A DNA stretch of 64,000 bases, from contig PAHC01000018.1 of assembly GCA_002704755.1 (NCBI GenBank), forward strand, positions 37,237-101,236, read 5' to 3'. Shown in pieces: positions 33,519 to 42,781 of this stretch. This DNA is from Rhodobiaceae bacterium (GTDB taxonomy: Bacteria; Pseudomonadota; Alphaproteobacteria; Rhizobiales; TMED25). Below the pieces are notes generated by a model that was not told where the DNA came from, searched no databases, and was given only the letters and a program-made list of their open reading frames with translations. The translations under genes and the position numbers were made by a program. How positions within the stretch are numbered: the first letter of the stretch is position 1; each line of letters begins with the position of its first letter.

Positions 33519-35594
33519 ATGGCAAGATCAAATCCTATCGAAGACTACAGAAATATTGGTATCATGGCTCACATTGATGCTGGTAAAACTACTACAACAG
33601 AAAGAATTCTGTATTACACAGGAAAAAGTCATAAAATTGGTGAGGTGCATGATGGTGCAGCCACTATGGATTGGATGGAGCAAGAACAAGAAAGAGGAAT
33701 TACAATTACCTCAGCAGCTACAACAACATACTGGAATGGTAAAAGAATAAATATAATTGATACTCCAGGGCACGTGGATTTCACAATTGAAGTAGAACGA
33801 TCTCTTCGAGTTCTAGATGGTGCCGTCGCTCTCCTTGATGCTAACGCAGGTGTTGAGCCCCAAACAGAAACAGTTTGGAGGCAAGCAAATAAATATAATG
33901 TTCCAAGAATGATCTTTGTAAATAAAATGGATAAGATTGGCGCTGATTTTGATAGATCTGTTGAAATGGTTAAAGAGAGATTGGGTGCGACTCCATTAGT
34001 TTTACAAATTCCAATTGGATCTGAAACAAATCTCAAGGGTGTGGTTGATTTAATTGAAATGCGAGCAATTGTGTGGGAAGATGAAAGTCTGGGAGCAAAG
34101 TTCAATTATGAAGAAATTCCAGCAGATCTCCTTGAAAAATCAACTAAATATCGGGAACTTCTTGTGGAGACAGTTGTTGAATTAGATGAAGCAGTGATGG
34201 AAAAATATCTTGAAGGGGAAGAAATTGATGTTGCTACCCTCAAGTCATTAATTCGCAAAGGTACATGCCACAATACATTTTACCCTGTATTCTGTGGGTC
34301 AGCGTTTAAAAATAAAGGCGTACAGCCATTGCTGGACGGTGTTATAGATTATCTACCTTCTCCAATGGATGTTGAGCAAATAAAGGGTATAGATTTAAAA
34401 ACTGAAACAGATATTCTTGTTAAATCCTCAGATAATGAAAACGTTTCTTTGCTAGCCTTCAAGGTTATGAATGATCCATTTGTTGGTTCTCTAACATTCT
34501 GTAGAATATACTCGGGTAAAGTTGAAAGTGGTATGCAATTACTCAACTCCGTTAAAGACAAAAAAGAAAGAGTTGGTAGGATGCTACTAATGCACTCAAA
34601 TTCTAGAGAAGATATAAAAGAGGCTTATGCTGGAGATATTGTTGCATTAGCTGGTTTAAAACTTACTACAACTGGCGATACTTTATGTGATCCTTCACAT
34701 CCTATAGTTTTAGAAAGGATGGAGTTTCCTGAGCCTGTCATCGAAATAGCAGTAGAACCAAAAACAAAAGGCGACCAAGAAAAAATGGGAGCCGCACTTG
34801 CAAGACTTGCGCAGGAAGACCCATCATTCAGAGTTTCATCAGATGATGAATCAGGGCAGACAATCATCAAAGGTATGGGCGAACTTCACCTTGATATTCT
34901 CGTAGATAGAATGAAGAGAGAGTTTAAAGTTGATGCTAATATTGGCGCTCCTCAAGTTGCCTACAGAGAAACAATTACTAAGCCATCTGAAGTAGACTAT
35001 ACGCATAAAAAACAATCAGGGGGTGCAGGGCAGTTTGCTCGTGTAAAAATGACAATCAGCCCAGGCGAAGCTGGAACTGGTTTCGTCTTTGAGAATAAAA
35101 TTGTTGGTGGTGCTATTCCTAAAGAATACATCCCTGGAGTCGAGAAAGGGATTGCATCTGTATTGGATAATGGAGTCCTAGCTGGGTTCCCGCTCTTAGA
35201 TATACATGTGGTTCTGCATGATGGTGCATATCACGATGTTGACTCATCAGTTATGGCTTTTGAAATTGCTGGAAGAGCTGCATTTAGAGAAGCTGCCCAA
35301 TCTGCTGCACCAAAGCTTTTAGAACCAATTATGGATGTTGAAGTAGTAACACCTGAAGAATATATGGGTGATGTGATTGGTGACTTGAATTCACGCAGAG
35401 GTCAGATTGCGGGTACTGAAGCACGATCAAATGCTACTGTGATAAAATCAAAGGTTCCATTGGCTAATATGTTTGGTTATGTAAGTCATCTTCGTTCAAT
35501 GAGTCAAGGACGCGCTCAATTCACTATGCAGTTTGATCATTACGAGCAAGTTCCACAGGCTGTTTCAGATCAAGTTATTGCAAAGTTTGCTTAA
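33519..35594 (+). CDS. fusA: Elongation factor G
   Basis: EF-G (691 residues) catalyses translocation and, with RRF, ribosome recycling. The GTPase motifs are AHIDAGKTTTTERIL, DTPGHVDFTIEVERSLRVLD and NKMDKIGADF; domains II to V follow, with GMGELHLDILVDRM in domain III. It lies 17 bases after rpsG. The next gene is rpsJ after only 16 bases: the tuf gene normally found here is missing. Confidence 0.98.
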   Translation: MARSNPIEDYRNIGIMAHIDAGKTTTTERILYYTGKSHKIGEVHDGAATMDWMEQEQERGITITSAATTTYWNGKRINIIDTPGHVDFTIEVERSLRVLDGAVALLDANAGVEPQTETVWRQANKYNVPRMIFVNKMDKIGADFDRSVEMVKERLGATPLVLQIPIGSETNLKGVVDLIEMRAIVWEDESLGAKFNYEEIPADLLEKSTKYRELLVETVVELDEAVMEKYLEGEEIDVATLKSLIRKGTCHNTFYPVFCGSAFKNKGVQPLLDGVIDYLPSPMDVEQIKGIDLKTETDILVKSSDNENVSLLAFKVMNDPFVGSLTFCRIYSGKVESGMQLLNSVKDKKERVGRMLLMHSNSREDIKEAYAGDIVALAGLKLTTTGDTLCDPSHPIVLERMEFPEPVIEIAVEPKTKGDQEKMGAALARLAQEDPSFRVSSDDESGQTIIKGMGELHLDILVDRMKREFKVDANIGAPQVAYRETITKPSEVDYTHKKQSGGAGQFARVKMTISPGEAGTGFVFENKIVGGAIPKEYIPGVEKGIASVLDNGVLAGFPLLDIHVVLHDGAYHDVDSSVMAFEIAGRAAFREAAQSAAPKLLEPIMDVEVVTPEEYMGDVIGDLNSRRGQIAGTEARSNATVIKSKVPLANMFGYVSHLRSMSQGRAQFTMQFDHYEQVPQAVSDQVIAKFA

Positions 35595-35610
35595 ATAGAA
35601 AGAATTAAAT

Positions 35611-35919
35611 ATGCAGGGACAGAATATACGTATCAGACTAAAAGCTTATGACCATAGGCTACTGGATAACTCTACTTTGGAAATAGTTAATACCGCAAAG
35701 AGAACCGGAGCCAGTGTAAGAGGTCCTATACCCTTACCAAGGCGAATTGAAAAATTCACTGTACTACGTGGACCGCATATTGATAAGAAAAGTAGAGAAC
35801 AATTTGAAATAAGAACTTACAAAAGACTTCTTGATATTGTTGATCCTACTCCGCAAACAGTTGACGCTCTAATGAAATTAGACCTGTCAGCGGGTGTCAA
35901 TGTAGAAATTAAATTATAG
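35611..35919 (+). CDS. rpsJ: 30S ribosomal protein S10
   Basis: The 102-residue protein begins GQNIRIRLKAYDHRLLD and contains GPIPLPRRIEKFTVLRGPHI. S10 is part of the 30S head and, as NusE, also binds NusB and NusG in transcription. It opens the S10 operon directly after fusA, without the usual intervening tuf. Confidence 0.97.
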   Translation: MQGQNIRIRLKAYDHRLLDNSTLEIVNTAKRTGASVRGPIPLPRRIEKFTVLRGPHIDKKSREQFEIRTYKRLLDIVDPTPQTVDALMKLDLSAGVNVEIKL

Positions 35920-35933
35920 GATTTATTATTAAG

Positions 35934-36806
35934 ATGAGAGTTGGATTGATTGCAGAAAAATTAGGAATGATGAGAGTGTTTACTGATGCTGGACAACACA
36001 TACCTGTTACAGTGTTATCAATAGCAAACTGTCAAGTTGTCTCACATAAGACAAAAGAACTAGACGGTTATTCTGCCATACAACTTGGGGCCGGTTTACC
36101 TAAAACAAAAAATGTAACAAAACCTATGCGTGGGCATTTTGCAAAACATAAAGTTGAGCCTAAATCAAAGCTAGTGGAATTCAGAGTTGACGATGATAAA
36201 TTTATTCAGATTGGTTTAAAAATGAAAGCCGATCATTTTGTGCCAGGTCAAAAAGTAGATGTGACTGGTACTAGCATTGGTAAGGGATTCGCGGGCGCAA
36301 TGAAGCGCCATAACTTTGCGGGTCTTAGAGCCTCACATGGTGTTTCAATTAGTCACAGGAGCCATGGTTCAACAGGACAATGTCAGGACCCAGGCAAGGT
36401 TTTTAAGGGTAAAAAAATGGCTGGTCATATGGGAGCTGCAAAGGTGACAGTTCAAAATTTATTAATTCATTCAGTTGATATAGAAAAGGGTCTTATTTTT
36501 GTCCATGGTGCCGTGCCTGGGCATAGTGGCGGTTGGGTAACAATCAAGGACTCTGTAAAACTGATACCATCAATTGAGCTTCCTCAGCCGGGTAGTTTTA
36601 TTGATCCAAATCTATCAAAGTCTAGTGCTGTTGAGGATAATTTAGAAAGTAAAATGGAGATAGATGATTTAAATAATGAAGTAAAAACTGATACAGAAAC
36701 AGATGAATCAAATAATGATAATGATCAAAATCAAGATATAAAAAGTGTTGGCAATCAACAAGAAGACTCATCAATTAGCGATCCAGAGGATGGTGAACAA
36801 AAATGA
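35934..36806 (+). CDS. rplC: 50S ribosomal protein L3 with long acidic C-terminal tail
   Basis: The first 219 residues or so are canonical L3 (MRVGLIAEKLGMMRVF, GTSIGKGFAGAMKRHNF, HRSHGSTGQCQDPGKVFKGK, KMAGHMGA). After IELPQPG comes a low-complexity tail of about 70 residues with some 21 Asp/Glu and many Asn/Ser/Gln and few basic residues, making 290 residues in all against the usual 205-240. The coding frame is open and its stop overlaps the rplD ATG, so the tail is not a frameshift artefact. L3 helps to form the peptidyl transferase centre; the tail should lie on the solvent side. Confidence 0.95.
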   Translation: MRVGLIAEKLGMMRVFTDAGQHIPVTVLSIANCQVVSHKTKELDGYSAIQLGAGLPKTKNVTKPMRGHFAKHKVEPKSKLVEFRVDDDKFIQIGLKMKADHFVPGQKVDVTGTSIGKGFAGAMKRHNFAGLRASHGVSISHRSHGSTGQCQDPGKVFKGKKMAGHMGAAKVTVQNLLIHSVDIEKGLIFVHGAVPGHSGGWVTIKDSVKLIPSIELPQPGSFIDPNLSKSSAVEDNLESKMEIDDLNNEVKTDTETDESNNDNDQNQDIKSVGNQQEDSSISDPEDGEQK

Positions 36807-37426
36807 AAATGAATGTTATTGACATATCATCTAAGGCGTCCGGCACTATTGATCTTAAAGATACAATATTTGGACTAGATCCTAGAAAAGATATTTTGCA
36901 TAGAACAGTTGTTTATCAGTTGGCAAAAAGAAGATCTGGAACGCATAAAGTAAAAAATAGATCTGAAATTACAGCAACTACAAAAAAGATGTACAAACAA
37001 AAAGGTACTGGTAGTGCGCGTCATGGATCAAAAAAAGTTCCTCAATTTAGGGGTGGTGGAAGAGCATTTGGTCCTACACCAAGAGATCATTCTATTAAGC
37101 TTACAAAGAAATTCAGAAAACTTGCATTGAAACATGCTTTGTCTGCAAAGATAAAAGAAGGTAATGTTGTTATACTGAGCGAAGCGAAGCTCAAAAGTCC
37201 CAAAACAGCAGAACTGGTTAAAAGTTTGGATAAGTTCTCAGTGACTTCAGCTTTATTTCTTGATGCCATTGAATTTGATAAAAATTTTGAATTAGCGTCC
37301 ATGAATATCCCCAATATAGATATTCTTCCAGTTCATGGTATGAATGTTTATGACATCTTGAAAAGGGATAAGCTGTTTATTACTAAGAATGCTATAACAG
37401 AAATTGAGGGTCGTTTAGATGAATGA
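36803..37426 (+). CDS. rplD: 50S ribosomal protein L4
   Basis: The 207-residue protein has the conserved exit-tunnel loop region, including KMYKQKGTGSARHGSKKVPQ and FRGGGRAFGPTPRDHS. In enterobacteria L4 also represses the S10 operon; no such leader is obvious here. The ATG overlaps the rplC stop (ATGA), and a second in-frame ATG lies two codons later. The gene overlaps rplW by 8 bases. Confidence 0.96.
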   Translation: MKMNVIDISSKASGTIDLKDTIFGLDPRKDILHRTVVYQLAKRRSGTHKVKNRSEITATTKKMYKQKGTGSARHGSKKVPQFRGGGRAFGPTPRDHSIKLTKKFRKLALKHALSAKIKEGNVVILSEAKLKSPKTAELVKSLDKFSVTSALFLDAIEFDKNFELASMNIPNIDILPVHGMNVYDILKRDKLFITKNAITEIEGRLDE

Positions 37427-37718
37427 AATAGAATTATATGACATTATACGAAACCCAGTTATTACTGAAAAGGCTACTTTGGTATCTGAAAATGGTCAAG
37501 TGATCTTTGATGTTTCAAAAACGGCAACAAAAACACAAATCAAAGAGGCAATAGAAACTCTTTTTAAAGTAAAAGTTAAGTCGGTAAACACTCTTATACG
37601 TAAGGGAAAGGTTAAGCGTTTCAAGGGAAGAATTGGTAAAAGATCTGACGTCAAGAAGGCAATTGTATCACTTGAAGACGGTCAGAGCTTTGATTTTACA
37701 ACAGGTATAAGTGGATAA
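37419..37718 (+). CDS. rplW: 50S ribosomal protein L23
   Basis: The 99-residue protein has DIIRNPVITEKATLVSENG and VKVKSVNTLIRKGKVKRFKG. L23 sits at the tunnel exit and docks SRP and trigger factor. Its start lies within the end of rplD and its stop is 4 bases before the chosen rplB ATG. Confidence 0.96.
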   Translation: MNEIELYDIIRNPVITEKATLVSENGQVIFDVSKTATKTQIKEAIETLFKVKVKSVNTLIRKGKVKRFKGRIGKRSDVKKAIVSLEDGQSFDFTTGISG

Positions 37719-37722
37719 TATT

Positions 37723-38559
37723 ATGGCACTAAAATCATTCAAACCAAATACACCAGGGCAAAGAGGACTAGTATTAGTATCTAGGGATAGCCTATGGAGT
37801 GGTAAACCAGAAAAAACCCTCACAGTTGGTCTAACAAAATCTGGTGGAAGAAATAATAATGGTAGAGTAACCGCTAGAAGAAGGGGCGGCGGACACAAGA
37901 GGTTATATAGGATTATTGATTTTAAAAGAAATCACCATGATATTCCTGCAACAGTCGAAAGAATCGAATATGATCCTAATAGATCTGCATTCATAGCACT
38001 TCTATCATATGAAGATGGGACTAAATCTTATATTTTGGCTCCGCAAAGATTATCTGTTGGAGATGTAATTTCTTCAGGTTCAAAATCTGATATTAAGCCT
38101 GGAAATGCTTTGCCTTTAGCCAATATTCCAATTGGTACTATAATTCATAACGTTGAACTTAAGCCTGGAAAAGGAGGGCAAATAGCTCGTTCTGCAGGGA
38201 CCTATGTTCAGCTTGTTGGTAGAGATCAAGCATATTCAATCTTAAGATTAAACTCTGGTGAACAAAGAATGACTAGATCAGAGTGTATGGCAACAATTGG
38301 TGCAGTATCAAACCCTGATAATAAGAATATCAAACTAGCAAAAGCTGGAAGATCACGTTGGTTGGGTAAAAGGCCATCTGTTCGTGGTGTCGCTATGAAC
38401 CCAATTGACCATCCACATGGTGGTGGGGAAGGTAAAACTTCTGGAGGTAGGCATCCAGTTACACCGTGGGGTAAACCAACCAAAGGTAAAAAAACCAGAA
38501 GTAATAAGTCTACTGACAAGCTGATACTTAGAAGCAGGCATTTGAAAAAGAAAAGGTAA
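37723..38559 (+). CDS. rplB: 50S ribosomal protein L2
   Basis: The 278-residue protein begins ALKSFKPNTPGQRGLV and has RRRGGGHKRLYRIIDFKR and the C-terminal MNPIDHPHGGGEGKTSGGR, with the His near the peptidyl transferase centre. The ATG at 37723 is chosen; an upstream in-frame start at 37711 inside rplW would add four non-conserved residues. Confidence 0.97.
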   Translation: MALKSFKPNTPGQRGLVLVSRDSLWSGKPEKTLTVGLTKSGGRNNNGRVTARRRGGGHKRLYRIIDFKRNHHDIPATVERIEYDPNRSAFIALLSYEDGTKSYILAPQRLSVGDVISSGSKSDIKPGNALPLANIPIGTIIHNVELKPGKGGQIARSAGTYVQLVGRDQAYSILRLNSGEQRMTRSECMATIGAVSNPDNKNIKLAKAGRSRWLGKRPSVRGVAMNPIDHPHGGGEGKTSGGRHPVTPWGKPTKGKKTRSNKSTDKLILRSRHLKKKR

Positions 38560-38566
38560 AATATAA

Positions 38567-38845
38567 ATGGCTAGGTCAATCTGGAAAGGACCGTTTGTTG
38601 ACGGTTATTTGTTAAAGAAAGCTGAGAATGCTAGAGCATCAGGTCGTAACGATGTAATTAAGATATGGTCAAGAAGATCAACCATTCTTCCTCAGTTTGT
38701 TGGGTTAACTTTTGGTGTTCACAATGGCCAAAAACATATTCCTGTTCTAGTCACTGAAGAAATGGTTGGTAGAAAGTTTGGTGAGTTCTCTCCTACAAGG
38801 ACTTATTATGGTCATCTTGCAGACAAGAAAGCTAAAAGGAAATAA
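38567..38845 (+). CDS. rpsS: 30S ribosomal protein S19
   Basis: The 92-residue protein starts ARSIWKGPFVDGYLLKK and contains WSRRSTILPQFVGLTFGVH and GEFSPTRTYYGH. S19 pairs with S13 in the 30S head. It follows rplB by 7 bases and precedes rplV by 2. Confidence 0.97.
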   Translation: MARSIWKGPFVDGYLLKKAENARASGRNDVIKIWSRRSTILPQFVGLTFGVHNGQKHIPVLVTEEMVGRKFGEFSPTRTYYGHLADKKAKRK

Positions 38846-38847
38846 TT

Positions 38848-39219
38848 ATGGCCCCAAAATTACAAGAAGGTATGGCTTTAGCCATAACAAAAAATCTAAA
38901 AATTAGTTCACAGAAATTAAATCTTGTTGCTGCTATGATTAGAGGTAAAAAAGTTGATAAAGCAATTAATGATCTGCAGTTTTCAAGAAAACGGATTGCA
39001 CAAGATGTACTTAAAACTCTAAAGTCTGCCATAGCAAATGCTGAAAACAACCATAATTTAGATATTGATGAACTATATGTAAATGAGGCCTATGTCGGTA
39101 AAAATTTAGTACTTAAAAGGTGGAAGCCAAGAGCAAGAGGTAGAGTTGGAAGAATTCAAAAACCATTTAGCCAACTTACTGTTGTTGTTAAACAACTTGA
39201 TAATGAGGAATCAAAGTAA
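38848..39219 (+). CDS. rplV: 50S ribosomal protein L22
   Basis: The 123-residue protein has SSQKLNLVAAMIRGKKVDKA and the tunnel-lining loop region VLKRWKPRARGRVGRIQKP. It lines the exit tunnel with L4. Its stop shares one base with the rpsC ATG (TAATG). Confidence 0.96.
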   Translation: MAPKLQEGMALAITKNLKISSQKLNLVAAMIRGKKVDKAINDLQFSRKRIAQDVLKTLKSAIANAENNHNLDIDELYVNEAYVGKNLVLKRWKPRARGRVGRIQKPFSQLTVVVKQLDNEESK

Positions 39220-39920
39220 TGGGTCAAAAAGTATCTCCAATAGCACTAAGACTTGGGATTAACAGAACGTGGGACTCACGTTGGTTTGCTGAGAAAAATG
39301 AATATCCAAAACTTCTTATGGAAGATAGAAAAATAAGAAGTCTTGTCAATGGGTTAAAGGCGACTGCAGCAATTTCTAAAATTGTTATTGAGCGTCCCCA
39401 CAAGAAATGCAACGTTACAATTTATTCCGCGAGACCAGGGATTTTAATTGGCAAGAAAGGTTCAGATATTGAGCTTATCAAAAACAAAATACAAAAAATA
39501 ACTAATACAGACGTATCAATAAATATACTTGAAGTTAAAAAACCTGAAATAGATGCTACTTTAGTTGCTGAGTCAATTGCACAGCAGCTAGAAAGAAGGG
39601 TTGCGTTTAGACGTGCTATGAAAAGAGCTGTGCAAACAGCATTAAGAATGGGTGCTGGAGGAATCAGAATAAACTGTGGTGGAAGACTTGGGGGGGCTGA
39701 AATTGCAAGAACAGAATGGTATAGGGAAGGAAGAGTGCCACTTCATACATTAAGAGCAAATGTTGATTATGGTGTTGCAACTGCTCAAACAACTTATGGT
39801 GCAATTGGAATTAAAGTATGGATTTTTAAAGGCGAAGTACTTGAACATGATCCTATGGCTCAAGAAAAAAGCATAACTGGCAATCAAGATCAAACTCGTT
39901 CAGCTAAGGTAGAAATCTAG
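39219..39920 (+). CDS. rpsC: 30S ribosomal protein S3
   Basis: The 233-residue protein has an N-terminal GQKVSPIALRLGINRTWDSR, a KH domain with GILIGKKGSDIELIKNKIQK, and the C-terminal GGIRINCGGRLGGAEIARTE. S3 forms the mRNA entry channel. It is followed by rplP after 10 bases. Confidence 0.97.
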   Translation: MGQKVSPIALRLGINRTWDSRWFAEKNEYPKLLMEDRKIRSLVNGLKATAAISKIVIERPHKKCNVTIYSARPGILIGKKGSDIELIKNKIQKITNTDVSINILEVKKPEIDATLVAESIAQQLERRVAFRRAMKRAVQTALRMGAGGIRINCGGRLGGAEIARTEWYREGRVPLHTLRANVDYGVATAQTTYGAIGIKVWIFKGEVLEHDPMAQEKSITGNQDQTRSAKVEI

Positions 39921-39930
39921 GGAATTAATC

Positions 39931-40350
39931 ATGTTACAACCAAAGAGAACTAAATTCAGAAAAATGCATAAGGGTAGAATCAGTGGTAATGCCAAGGGTG
40001 GCTTTACTCTAAATTTTGGATCATATGGTTTAAAATCATTAGAACCATCCCGAGTGACAGCTAGACAAATCGAAGCTGCTAGACGTGCAATGACTAGACA
40101 TATGAAAAGAGCTGGCAGAGTTTGGATTAGAATATTTCCTGATGTTCCTGTTTCAAAAAAACCTACAGAAGTTAGGATGGGTAAGGGAAAGGGATCAGTG
40201 GAATATTGGGCAGCAAAAGTTAAACCAGGAAGAATGATGTTTGAGATAGATGGTGTGCCAGTTGATGTCGCCCGTGAGGCGTTGTCACTTGCAGCTGCTA
40301 AATTACCAGTTAAATGTAAATTTGTATCAAGAATAAGTGATGTTAATTAG
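39931..40350 (+). CDS. rplP: 50S ribosomal protein L16
   Basis: The 139-residue protein begins LQPKRTKFRKMHKGRISG and contains EAARRAMTRHMKRAGRVWIR and RMGKGKGSVEYWAAKVKPG. L16 helps to form the A-site tRNA binding pocket. It lies between rpsC and rpmC in the standard order. Confidence 0.97.
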   Translation: MLQPKRTKFRKMHKGRISGNAKGGFTLNFGSYGLKSLEPSRVTARQIEAARRAMTRHMKRAGRVWIRIFPDVPVSKKPTEVRMGKGKGSVEYWAAKVKPGRMMFEIDGVPVDVAREALSLAAAKLPVKCKFVSRISDVN

Positions 40351-40361
40351 GTTCTAGAATT

Positions 40362-40565
40362 ATGAAGACAAGTGAAATAAGAGAGTTATCAAAAGATCAA
40401 ATTACTGATGAACTCGTAAAGTTTAAAAAAGAGCAATTAAATTTACGGTTTCAAAAAACCAGTGGTCAATTGGACAATACGGCAAGAGTTAGATTTGTGA
40501 GAAGAACAATAGCAAAACTTAAGACAATACAAAACGAGAAAAACATAATACAGGAGAAGAAATAA
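40362..40565 (+). CDS. rpmC: 50S ribosomal protein L29
   Basis: This 67-residue helical hairpin protein (EIRELSKDQITDELVKFKKE, then ARVRFVRRTIAKLKTIQNE) sits near the tunnel exit beside L23. Its stop overlaps the rpsQ ATG by one base. Confidence 0.95.
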   Translation: MKTSEIRELSKDQITDELVKFKKEQLNLRFQKTSGQLDNTARVRFVRRTIAKLKTIQNEKNIIQEKK

Positions 40566-40789
40566 TGCCAAAGAGAATACTCTCAGGTGTTGTAGAAAAT
40601 AATAGTCTCGACAAAACGATAGTTGTACGAGTTGAAAGAAGGTTTATTGACCCTCTATTAAAGAAAACTGTTAGAAGGTCTAAAAAATATCATGCGCATG
40701 ATGAGGAAAATAAATACAACATCGGAGATCAAGTGCGAATTCAAGAATCAAGACCATACTCTAAACTCAAAAGATGGATAGTGTTATAG
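40565..40789 (+). CDS. rpsQ: 30S ribosomal protein S17
   Basis: This 74-residue OB-fold protein has SGVVENNSLDKTIVVRVERR and KKYHAHDEENKYNIGDQVRI followed by ESRPYSKLKRW. It binds the 5' domain of 16S rRNA. A 22-base gap separates it from rplN. Confidence 0.96.
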   Translation: MPKRILSGVVENNSLDKTIVVRVERRFIDPLLKKTVRRSKKYHAHDEENKYNIGDQVRIQESRPYSKLKRWIVL

Positions 40790-40811
40790 GATATTAAAGG
40801 GATAATAGAAA

Positions 40812-41180
40812 ATGATCCAAATGCAAACAAATTTAGGCGTAGCTGATAACTCTGGAGCAAAAAGAGTTCAGTGTATTAAAGTGCTTGGTGGTTCAAAAAG
40901 AAAAACTGCTCACATTGGTGATACAATAGTCGTAACGGTGAAAGAGGCAATCCCACGTGGCAGAGTGAAAAAAGGTGACGTGCTTAAAGCTGTAATTGTT
41001 AGAACTGCAAAAGGGATCTTAAGGAATGATGGAACAGCAATAAGATTTGATGGAAATGCTGCTGTATTAATTAACAATCAGGGTGAGCCTATCGGGACAA
41101 GAATTTTTGGACCTATTACAAGAGAATTAAGGGCAAAAAATCATATGAAAATTATATCACTTGCGCCGGAGGTGCTCTAA
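40812..41180 (+). CDS. rplN: 50S ribosomal protein L14
   Basis: The 122-residue protein starts IQMQTNLGVADNSGAKRVQC and contains KGDVLKAVIVRTAKGI and GTRIFGPITRELR. L14 forms an intersubunit bridge and is the docking site of the silencing factor RsfS. AAAGGGATAATAG lies upstream. Its TAA shares one base with the rplX ATG. Confidence 0.97.
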   Translation: MIQMQTNLGVADNSGAKRVQCIKVLGGSKRKTAHIGDTIVVTVKEAIPRGRVKKGDVLKAVIVRTAKGILRNDGTAIRFDGNAAVLINNQGEPIGTRIFGPITRELRAKNHMKIISLAPEVL

Positions 41181-41500
41181 TGGCAGCTAAAATTAAAAAA
41201 GGAGATAATGTCATAGTTCTTGTCGGGAAAGATAAGGGCAGAACTGGTACTGTCCTTACAGTATTTCCTGATGAAAATAAATTAATTGTTCAAGGTATAA
41301 GCATTAAGAAAAAGCACCAAAAACAAACACAAACGCAGCAAGGCGGAATCATAGAAAAAGAGGGCAAAATTCATGTTTCAAATGTTGCCTTAATCGATCC
41401 AAAAGACTCAAAAGCATCAAAAGTAGGATTTAAATTACAAAAAGATGGACAAAAGGTTAGATTCTATAAAAAGTCTGGGGAGCTAATAGATGACAAATAA
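41180..41500 (+). CDS. rplX: 50S ribosomal protein L24
   Basis: This 106-residue KOW-domain protein has IKKGDNVIVLVGKDKGRTG and QTQQGGIIEKEGKIHVSNVA. L24 starts 50S assembly at the 5' end of 23S rRNA. It overlaps rplE by 11 bases, so translation is coupled. Confidence 0.96.
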   Translation: MAAKIKKGDNVIVLVGKDKGRTGTVLTVFPDENKLIVQGISIKKKHQKQTQTQQGGIIEKEGKIHVSNVALIDPKDSKASKVGFKLQKDGQKVRFYKKSGELIDDK

Positions 41501-42044
41501 TTATATACCTCGTATGAAAACACATTATGATGATGTCGTAGTAAAGGATTTATTGGATAAATTCAATTACACCAATTCTATGCAAATACCTAAGCTTGAT
41601 AAGATTGTTATCAATATGGGACTGGGAGACGCAGTATCAGAGTCAAAGAAAGCGGATATAGCCATTGAAGCACTAGGACTTATTGCTGGACAAAAACCAG
41701 TTTTTACAAAAGCAAAAAAATCGATTGCTAACTTCAAATTAAGAGAAGGAATGGTGATAGGTACAAAAGTAACGCTTAGAAAATCTAGGATGTATGATTT
41801 TGTTGACCGATTAATAACAATAGCGCTACCAAGAGTAAGAGATTTTCGAGGTATAAGTTCAAAAAGTTTTGATGGTAATGGTAATTACGCAATGGGTATT
41901 AAGGAGCATATTGTGTTTCCAGAGATTAATTATGACAAAGTAGATGTCATTAGGGGTATGGATATAATCATTTGCACAACAGCGCAAACAGATGAAGAAG
42001 CAAAAGTATTGTTATCAGGGTTGAATTTCCCTTTTAGGAATTAG
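41490..42044 (+). CDS. rplE: 50S ribosomal protein L5
   Basis: The 184-residue 5S-rRNA-binding protein contains IPKLDKIVINMGLGDAVSES, GQKPVFTKAKKSIANFKLRE and RDFRGISSKSFDGNGNYAMG. The start lies inside rplX. GGGGAG about 13 bases upstream may help initiation. Confidence 0.97.
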   Translation: MTNNYIPRMKTHYDDVVVKDLLDKFNYTNSMQIPKLDKIVINMGLGDAVSESKKADIAIEALGLIAGQKPVFTKAKKSIANFKLREGMVIGTKVTLRKSRMYDFVDRLITIALPRVRDFRGISSKSFDGNGNYAMGIKEHIVFPEINYDKVDVIRGMDIIICTTAQTDEEAKVLLSGLNFPFRN

Positions 42045-42058
42045 TAATAGGAGCAAAA

Positions 42059-42364
42059 ATGTCTAAGGTAAGTATTACAGAAAGAAATAAGAAAAGATGG
42101 AATTTGAGTAAAAAATACTCTGCAAAGAGAACTGCGCTCAAAGAGCTATCAAAAAATAAAACTTTATCAATGGAAGAACGTTTTCAAGCTGCTGTAAAAC
42201 TTGCAAAACTTCCAAGGAATTCAGCTCCTATAAGATATAGAAATAGATGCGCTATTACCGGTAGGCCACGTGGATATTATAGAAAACTAGGAGTGTCCAG
42301 AATTGCAGTTAGAGACTTAACAGCAGAGAGCCAAATACCTGGTATGACAAAGTCAAGTTGGTGA
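42059..42364 (+). CDS. rpsN: 30S ribosomal protein S14 (zinc-free type)
   Basis: This 101-residue long-form S14 ends with CAITGRPRGYYRKLGVSRI and lacks the four zinc-ligand cysteines of the short zinc-binding form. The zinc-free form is usual in proteobacteria. It lies between rplE and rpsH, with AGGAGCAAAA before the ATG. Confidence 0.97.
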   Translation: MSKVSITERNKKRWNLSKKYSAKRTALKELSKNKTLSMEERFQAAVKLAKLPRNSAPIRYRNRCAITGRPRGYYRKLGVSRIAVRDLTAESQIPGMTKSSW

Positions 42365-42374
42365 GGATGTAAAA

Positions 42375-42770
42375 ATGATGACAGATCCATTAGCAGATAT
42401 GCTAACTAGAATAAGAAATGCACTTTTAAGAAAAAAATCAACCGTTCTAACACCCGCTTCTAAGCTCAGGGAAAATGTATTATTAGTGCTGCAGGATGAA
42501 GGGTATATAAGAGGATATACTAGAATAGAGGTTGAAGGGCAATTTCCTATGTTTGAGATTGAACTTAAATATTATGAAGGAGACTCTGTTATTAAAAGAT
42601 TGGAAAGAGTATCAAAGCCTGGGCGAAGAGTATATTCATCTGTATCAGAGCTACCTCGTGTATTCAATGGTTTAGGTGTTTCCATATTATCCACCTCAAA
42701 AGGTGTAATGTCTGATGTTAACGCAAGAGAAGCTAACGTAGGTGGGGAGATACTTTGTAAAGTATTCTAA
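42375..42770 (+). CDS. rpsH: 30S ribosomal protein S8
   Basis: The 131-residue protein begins MTDPLADMLTRIRNALLRKK and ends with the rRNA-binding motif SILSTSKGVMSDVNAREANV. In E. coli S8 also represses the spc operon. GAGGATGTAAAA precedes the ATG. Confidence 0.97.
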   Translation: MMTDPLADMLTRIRNALLRKKSTVLTPASKLRENVLLVLQDEGYIRGYTRIEVEGQFPMFEIELKYYEGDSVIKRLERVSKPGRRVYSSVSELPRVFNGLGVSILSTSKGVMSDVNAREANVGGEILCKVF

Positions 42771-42781
42771 ATGAGGAAAAG

